Source: an uncultured Sunxiuqinia sp. (lineage in GTDB: Bacteria > Bacteroidota > Bacteroidia > Bacteroidales > Prolixibacteraceae). From it: DNA of 64,000 nucleotides. Position numbers and translations under genes: made by a program. How positions within the stretch are numbered: the stretch's first letter is position 1; every line of letters begins with the position of its first letter. Below are positions 60,052 to 64,000 of this stretch, piece by piece. The stretch covers positions 62,001 through 126,000 of the forward strand of contig NZ_CANLZV010000014.1 of the NCBI RefSeq assembly GCF_947495665.1. Direction: 5' to 3'. The notes beneath the pieces were generated by a model. It was given only the letters and a program-made list of their open reading frames with translations, was not told the DNA's origin and did not search any database.

Positions 60052-60663
60052 TTATTTTGTCATCTCTTTTTCAATCCATTCTATATATTGCTCCAATGCT
60101 ACAATCAATCTTAGGTTGTCATCTGTTTTTTCAATTTTTTCAAGACAGTCTTTTAGCCACTTTTTTATGTCTTTTTTATAGGAAATTACACCAACATCAA
60201 TCGGCAAAATGTCGGGTAACCCGTTATATTTAGTGGTTCTTGCAGAAACAATAGGTTTTGACAATGATTGTAAAGTCGGATTACTTCCATTGGACGTTAG
60301 ATAGAAAATTTTGTAATCTCCTTTCAACCCTTTTTCTTCTGCCGCTTTTATATGATTTCTCCAGTAGCGATATAACTGATTGGGTCTATCATTTGCCCCC
60401 CTAATTTTATTCTCTATTATGTAAATAGTCTTCTTATTATCATCCTGTAATAAGATATCAACGAAACCTCTTTCCCCTGATTTAACTTCAATTTCAACAT
60501 TCAAAAAACCAGAATAATCGCATTTAAGAACGTTAGTAACAAAGCTTTTTATAAACATATCACCTTGATTATGTTTCCCATTTTTGTGCAAAAGTTTTTT
60601 TAATAATGAGTTATGTCCAGCTTCAGAAAAGGTGAGATTTCTAAATAAATTAAATGTTTCCAT
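60052..60663 (-). CDS. PD-(D/E)XK nuclease-superfamily protein
   Basis: 203-residue soluble protein. The nuclease signature is clear: RGFVDILLQDDNKKT with Asp69, then IYIIENKIRGA with Glu84 and Lys86, the D...E-x-K active site, and the helical NRPNQLYRYWRNHIKAAEE-like segment after it (ANDRPNQLYRYW). This is the PDDEXK_4-like group of uncharacterised nucleases, found in accessory regions. It is AT-rich and lies alone between the 23-base array and the TlpA-like gene. A role in defence or DNA processing is conceivable but nothing adjacent supports it. Confidence 0.83.
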   Translation of the reverse strand: METFNLFRNLTFSEAGHNSLLKKLLHKNGKHNQGDMFIKSFVTNVLKCDYSGFLNVEIEVKSGERGFVDILLQDDNKKTIYIIENKIRGANDRPNQLYRYWRNHIKAAEEKGLKGDYKIFYLTSNGSNPTLQSLSKPIVSARTTKYNGLPDILPIDVGVISYKKDIKKWLKDCLEKIEKTDDNLRLIVALEQYIEWIEKEMTK

Positions 60664-60750
60664 ATTTCTAAATTAAAAAGATTAGTGAGCATATTTATTT
60701 TTTAACGTTGCCGTGACGATCAATACTGAACAGAGTCTGCAATAATATCT

Positions 60751-62358
60751 TTAATCTTCCGCCAGGTATCTATCCAATTCCTTGATTAAACTTTTATCCT
60801 CTGGTCTGGGTGCAGCTTCCACCACCAACTTTCCTTTCCGATCAAAGATCATGTAATGTGGGATGTATTTCACATTCATATCTTCCAATTGCTTCGAAGT
60901 AAACCGGTTGCTTACCAGGTAGCTTTCACGGGTTATATCAAACCTTTTACACATTTTTTCCCAGCTTGCCCGGTTCGGTTCACTTGAAATATAAACCAAA
61001 ACCAAGTCTTTATCGCGGTACAATTCTTCCAAGCTTTTAGCATGTTTAAACTGCCTGATGCATGGCGGACAAGCACTACTCCAAAAATCCAGGTAAATAA
61101 CCTTGTCTTCATGTTTTTTCAGAAGCGCATTAAAGGTGGTATTTTCAGCATGAAACGAACTTAGCTTCATGTCATAGGAATCCTGATTCAGGTCGGTTGA
61201 TAACGCATATTTATTATTGATAAAACCAATCAAGGCACTGTCCGGAACATCTGTTTTGAACCGATTTAAAGCCTTCTTGGCTTCATCAATCGTATAATTC
61301 TCAATAATCTCCTGTATCGTTTCAAACTTTAAAATATTCTTGGTTTGCTGACTAAGCATGGAACAACTTTGTATTGAATCGTAAAGTGATACCAAATCCG
61401 GGATACTGCTCCCGGCACTGGCAACTCCATTGATGTAATGCGTAGAACTTATTCTTCCGACTTTAGACCTCAGGTGATAATAATGAATCCAGTCTATCAT
61501 ATCTTTTTGGAAGCCATAATACAACAAACTGTCATTGCTTCGATCCAAAATATTTCCACCATCCACAAACCTCATTTCAACCTCGTTTTCCAGCTGAATA
61601 TTGAAATCTTCTTTGGTCAGGTTCGGAATTCCTCCTTTCAAACGGCGAGAATCTCCAAGCAGCCGATACAGTTCAATTCTCTTTTTTTGATAAATGAATC
61701 CGGTCTTCGACCATTTGTAATTTTCTTCGGAAATCAAATCTTGCTCATAAAGAGAGTCAATAAGACTTATTTCCTGGTTCAACTCCGGAAACAGTTTCTC
61801 GTTGGCCGATGCCTTAATCCTTTCATGTTCTTTTTGAAGGTTGTCGGAGTTCTCCATAAACATGAATGGGTTCCGGTATCTAATAAACGACGGATAGTCA
61901 TTGGGATAAAAGGCTTCCCGTTTGAGTAGGTCCAGGTTTGTATCGTGGGTTTTAGTTGCCCGGTTAACCACCGATGCCATGGGTGTCTTATCCCGATAGG
62001 TGAACACTACGGAATCTCCATTCTGAAACAGGTAGCTTAGTTTATCATGTGCTTTGTAAGAATGCCTCAGTTCTAAAAAGTCCCTTTGGGTTTTGATAAT
62101 TAGTGTATCAAATCCCTTCTCCGAATTGGGTATAAATTCGTTGTGAATAAAGTGATCATCGATAAACTCGATGGTAGGAACTTCAGTCGTATATCCTCCT
62201 GCCTTCCGGTGAACCTTCCATTTGGAAGGTGGCGATTTAAAAATCAAGACAATCTGATTGCTTTTATCAGGCACCTTCTCCGGACTGTTTTCAACAGTAC
62301 ACGAAATAAAAAAACAAAAAACGACGACTAAAGACTTCAGGATATTGCTTAGGTTCAT
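60751..62358 (-). CDS. TlpA-family thioredoxin-like lipoprotein
   Basis: 535-residue lipoprotein (lipobox FFISC, Cys20). A long N-terminal region of several hundred residues without a recognised domain (helical, including YNHAxx-type and ETIQEIIENYTIDEAKKAL) is followed by a C-terminal thioredoxin-fold domain (about 390-535): strand KVIYLDFWSSACPPCIRQF with the CPPC redox pair, LVYISSEPNRASWEKMC and the cis-Pro YIPHYMIFDRKGKL. Unlike the DUF4369 protein at 54453, its active-site cysteines are intact. AT-rich accessory gene, no partner obvious. Confidence 0.85.
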   Translation of the reverse strand: MNLSNILKSLVVVFCFFISCTVENSPEKVPDKSNQIVLIFKSPPSKWKVHRKAGGYTTEVPTIEFIDDHFIHNEFIPNSEKGFDTLIIKTQRDFLELRHSYKAHDKLSYLFQNGDSVVFTYRDKTPMASVVNRATKTHDTNLDLLKREAFYPNDYPSFIRYRNPFMFMENSDNLQKEHERIKASANEKLFPELNQEISLIDSLYEQDLISEENYKWSKTGFIYQKKRIELYRLLGDSRRLKGGIPNLTKEDFNIQLENEVEMRFVDGGNILDRSNDSLLYYGFQKDMIDWIHYYHLRSKVGRISSTHYINGVASAGSSIPDLVSLYDSIQSCSMLSQQTKNILKFETIQEIIENYTIDEAKKALNRFKTDVPDSALIGFINNKYALSTDLNQDSYDMKLSSFHAENTTFNALLKKHEDKVIYLDFWSSACPPCIRQFKHAKSLEELYRDKDLVLVYISSEPNRASWEKMCKRFDITRESYLVSNRFTSKQLEDMNVKYIPHYMIFDRKGKLVVEAAPRPEDKSLIKELDRYLAED

Positions 62359-62477
62359 ATTACGAGGCTTCGTTTAATTTATTCTAGTTAGAGGTAAGCG
62401 GGCGGGAGTTCAAAAAGGGTCAGTGTCCACCAGGAAAGGAGCAGAGACAAGGCACCGCAAAGTCACAGCAATGCAAT

Positions 62478-63479
62478 TTACAATTTATTGTGTGCTGCCA
62501 CCATTTCTCTTTTTTTAAACTGTCTTTGTATATAATATATTGATGTTGTGATAATAATAGCTGAGCCGATTATTAGCATTGTCAAATTTCTTAATCCGCC
62601 ATAACTCTCTATTATTCCTTGACTCATTGAGGAATCCAAGTCGATAAAATATCTCATTGTAAAGCCAGTTAGATTTACTGCAGCATGTATAATTATGGAT
62701 AGTGTCAGACTTTTAGTTTTGTAATAAATCCAACCTGAAAAAGCTCCAATTATTAAACCTGTAATAAATTGCCATGGATTAAAATGAGCGATACCAAAAA
62801 GCAAACTGGAAACCATTATTGATGTTGCAGGCGTATATCTTTTCAGGAGTCCGTCCAAAATAATTCCTCGAAAAATTAATTCTTCCAGTATCGGAGCTGC
62901 AATTACCATAAGAACAAAAGTCCATACTCCGGTTTGTCCTGCCAATTGTAAAAGGGATTTCTGTATTGAGTCTGGAATTGGAATTAGTCCGCTTATTGGG
63001 CCACAGAATCCAACTAATAAAGCAATTGAAGTGACAATAATGAAAGGGATAATTTGCTTATTTTCTATTGACAGATTAAATGAACTTACTTTTTCTTTAT
63101 ACTTCTTAATGCTGTGTATAATCATAAAAACTGTTCCAAATGAGAGAATGTATCCAATGAACATGGAAATTTCTTTGTTCGTAAATTTCTCAAGTACTGT
63201 TTTCAGTGGACTTACGAGCAACATTCCTAAGATAACCATTCCTGTTATCCCGAAACTTTGAATGATATTTGGGTAGCTTTTTACTCGTTTTATAATTTCC
63301 TTCTTTTCTCCTTTTTTGTCGGAATAAATAGGAATGAATATTCCCGCTGGTAAAGTTATTATTCCCACGACAAATAGTTCAAATCCATATTTTATGTGGG
63401 AGAACATCATAAAGAGCCCCAGCAGCAGAAGTAGAATTCCCAAAATAATAATTGTCCTCTTTAGGATTGGAAATGTCAT
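62478..63479 (-). CDS. CPBP-family intramembrane metalloprotease
   Basis: 333-residue membrane protein with about eight helices. The three motifs of the CPBP (Rce1-like) family are present: EELIFRGIILDGL (EExxxR), FGIAHFNPWQF (FxxxH) and HAAVNLTGF (HxxxN). Such proteins process prenylated or bacteriocin-related peptides; the substrate here is unknown and no peptide-precursor gene is adjacent. It is AT-rich. In front of it, on the same strand, lie a 31-codon frame and the second copy of the shared leader element. Confidence 0.9.
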   Translation of the reverse strand: MTFPILKRTIIILGILLLLLGLFMMFSHIKYGFELFVVGIITLPAGIFIPIYSDKKGEKKEIIKRVKSYPNIIQSFGITGMVILGMLLVSPLKTVLEKFTNKEISMFIGYILSFGTVFMIIHSIKKYKEKVSSFNLSIENKQIIPFIIVTSIALLVGFCGPISGLIPIPDSIQKSLLQLAGQTGVWTFVLMVIAAPILEELIFRGIILDGLLKRYTPATSIMVSSLLFGIAHFNPWQFITGLIIGAFSGWIYYKTKSLTLSIIIHAAVNLTGFTMRYFIDLDSSMSQGIIESYGGLRNLTMLIIGSAIIITTSIYYIQRQFKKREMVAAHNKL

Positions 63480-63563
63480 GTTGTAGATTTGTTTGATTAG
63501 TAATATTTGGTTTCTTTTTGTTCATGGTTGCACACAACATCTGCGTATATGCACCAGGTACAT

Positions 63564-63659
63564 CTATATCGCTATTATTCGACTTGTTTTTTTACGCTTT
63601 GAAAGTTCGCTTTTCAGGGTAGGTTCGCCAATCAGCGCAAGCAGTGTATTGAGGTTCAT
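63564..63659 (-). other. 31-codon open frame downstream of shared leader copy 2
   Basis: Begins MNLNTLLALIGEP and ends KTSRIIAI. Its ATG lies 30 bases after the leader element, the same layout as the S41 peptidase gene after copy 1. No family was recognised; the rest of 63480-63689 shows nothing else. Confidence 0.25.
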
Positions 63660-63689
63660 AGTCGTTGGGTATAGTTGTATTTCGTTTTC

Positions 63690-63721
63690 GCCGATTAAGT
63701 TAGCAAAACTTTACAAAACAT
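63690..63721 (-). repeat. Shared leader element, copy 2
   Basis: Minus-strand partner of 16182-16213, matching at about 30 of 32 positions (one extra C, one A for G). Weaker likeness seems to continue some 25 bases further toward the ATG in both copies. Confidence 0.7.
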
Positions 63722-63806
63722 AAACATCAATAAGCTCATTTTATTCTCGTTCTAACCGGTTGACACAGTTTGTTGAACACTCTCGGGCATTTTATTTAAC
63801 ACCTCA

Positions 63807-63831
63807 GGGGGGTACTTCGGAAGTACCCCTC
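63807..63831. repeat. Strong hairpin before the terminal array
   Basis: Stem GGGGTACTT / AAGTACCCC with loop CGG, extendable by two pairs. No T-run; it lies 16 bases before the first unit of the 21-base array. Confidence 0.6.
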
Positions 63832-63846
63832 CCCACCTCAAACATG

Positions 63847-64000
63847 ACTCGAGTTACCTCTGAGGTGACTGCAGTCGGTTCCGACCTGACTCGACTTACC
63901 TTCGGGGTGACTGCAGTCGGTTCTGACCTGACTCAATTCATCAAAAAGGTGACTGCAGTTAGCTCCAAACAGACTTGAGTCATCAAAAAGGGAACTAAAG
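63847..64000. repeat. Phased tandem array, exact 21-base period, ACT anchor (runs off window)
   Basis: ACT words begin at 63847, 63868, 63889, 63910, 63931, 63952, 63973 and 63994, every spacing exactly 21. Units alternate between an ACTCGA/ACTCAA type and an ACTGCAGT(C/T) type, so a 42-base higher-order repeat is visible three times. The array continues beyond the right edge. Frames through it give 14-residue peptide repeats but no domain. Confidence 0.88.

Noticed and set aside
63480-63721. Integron attC-like cassette site
   Set aside because: Short words such as GTTGGGT and GTTGTGTGCAAC occur, but the full paired R/L box layout could not be built and no integron integrase is in the window.

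Overview
The window looks like a chromosomal stretch of a Bacteroidota (Bacteroidetes) bacterium, most likely in or near the Marinilabiliales/Prolixibacteraceae; the family level is a guess. Signs are a single-chain SecDF, an archaeal-type phosphoglucosamine mutase, many lipoproteins with short Bacteroidetes-style lipoboxes, a DUF5916 outer-membrane protein, DUF4369/TlpA-type thioredoxin proteins, ECF sigma/anti-sigma pairs, and -7 elements of the TAnnTTTG kind. No rRNA, tRNA, CRISPR array or intact mobile element was seen.

Layout. 1-9979: mostly minus-strand housekeeping genes (NhaA fragment, a Tat-exported NIPSNAP protein, a LolD-type ATPase, a Na+/Ca2+ exchanger, TatA, SecDF, malate dehydrogenase). 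10380-15298: a secreted hydrolase, then an envelope-stress cluster on the minus strand: ECF sigma factor, zinc-finger anti-sigma factor, Spy/CpxP-like sensor, a second LTxxQ-type periplasmic protein, and a DUF2202 lipoprotein gene broken by an in-frame TAA. 15300-21400: an accessory region of separate AT-rich plus-strand genes (S41 peptidase, TPR, MORN-repeat lipoprotein, XRE-membrane regulator, thioredoxin-like lipoprotein) set among dispersed repeats, hairpins, a phased tandem array and the 3' end of a REP-associated transposase. 21436-29229: a DUF5916 barrel protein and a four-gene exporter operon (adaptor, MacB-type permease, TolC, second adaptor) with no ATPase gene.

29476-37614: glutamine synthetase and GlmM, an aminotransferase, alanine dehydrogenase and an orphan COG5610-type HAD protein. 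37778-43527: small regulators and membrane proteins (XRE plus 8-TM protein, OsmC, Crp/Fnr, SMR, methyltransferase, CPA2 antiporter). 43657-59795: core metabolism and information genes (LipB/LipA, TPR, S41 peptidase, RuvC, HIT, GreA, AhcY, RibF, LpxH, KAS III, Ung, RmuC). 60052-64000: a second accessory stretch (PD-(D/E)XK nuclease, TlpA-like lipoprotein, CPBP protease) ending in another phased tandem array.

The main unexplained signal is three intergenic arrays (about 19.2, 59.8 and 63.8 kb), each built of short units with a fixed 21-23 nt phase, a short conserved anchor and strongly diverged filler. Their sequences are unrelated but their architecture is the same. A second one is a ~32-nt leader found at 16.18 kb (+) and 63.69 kb (-), each time about 30 nt before an ATG. 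No complete new defence or biosynthetic system could be demonstrated from the sequence alone.
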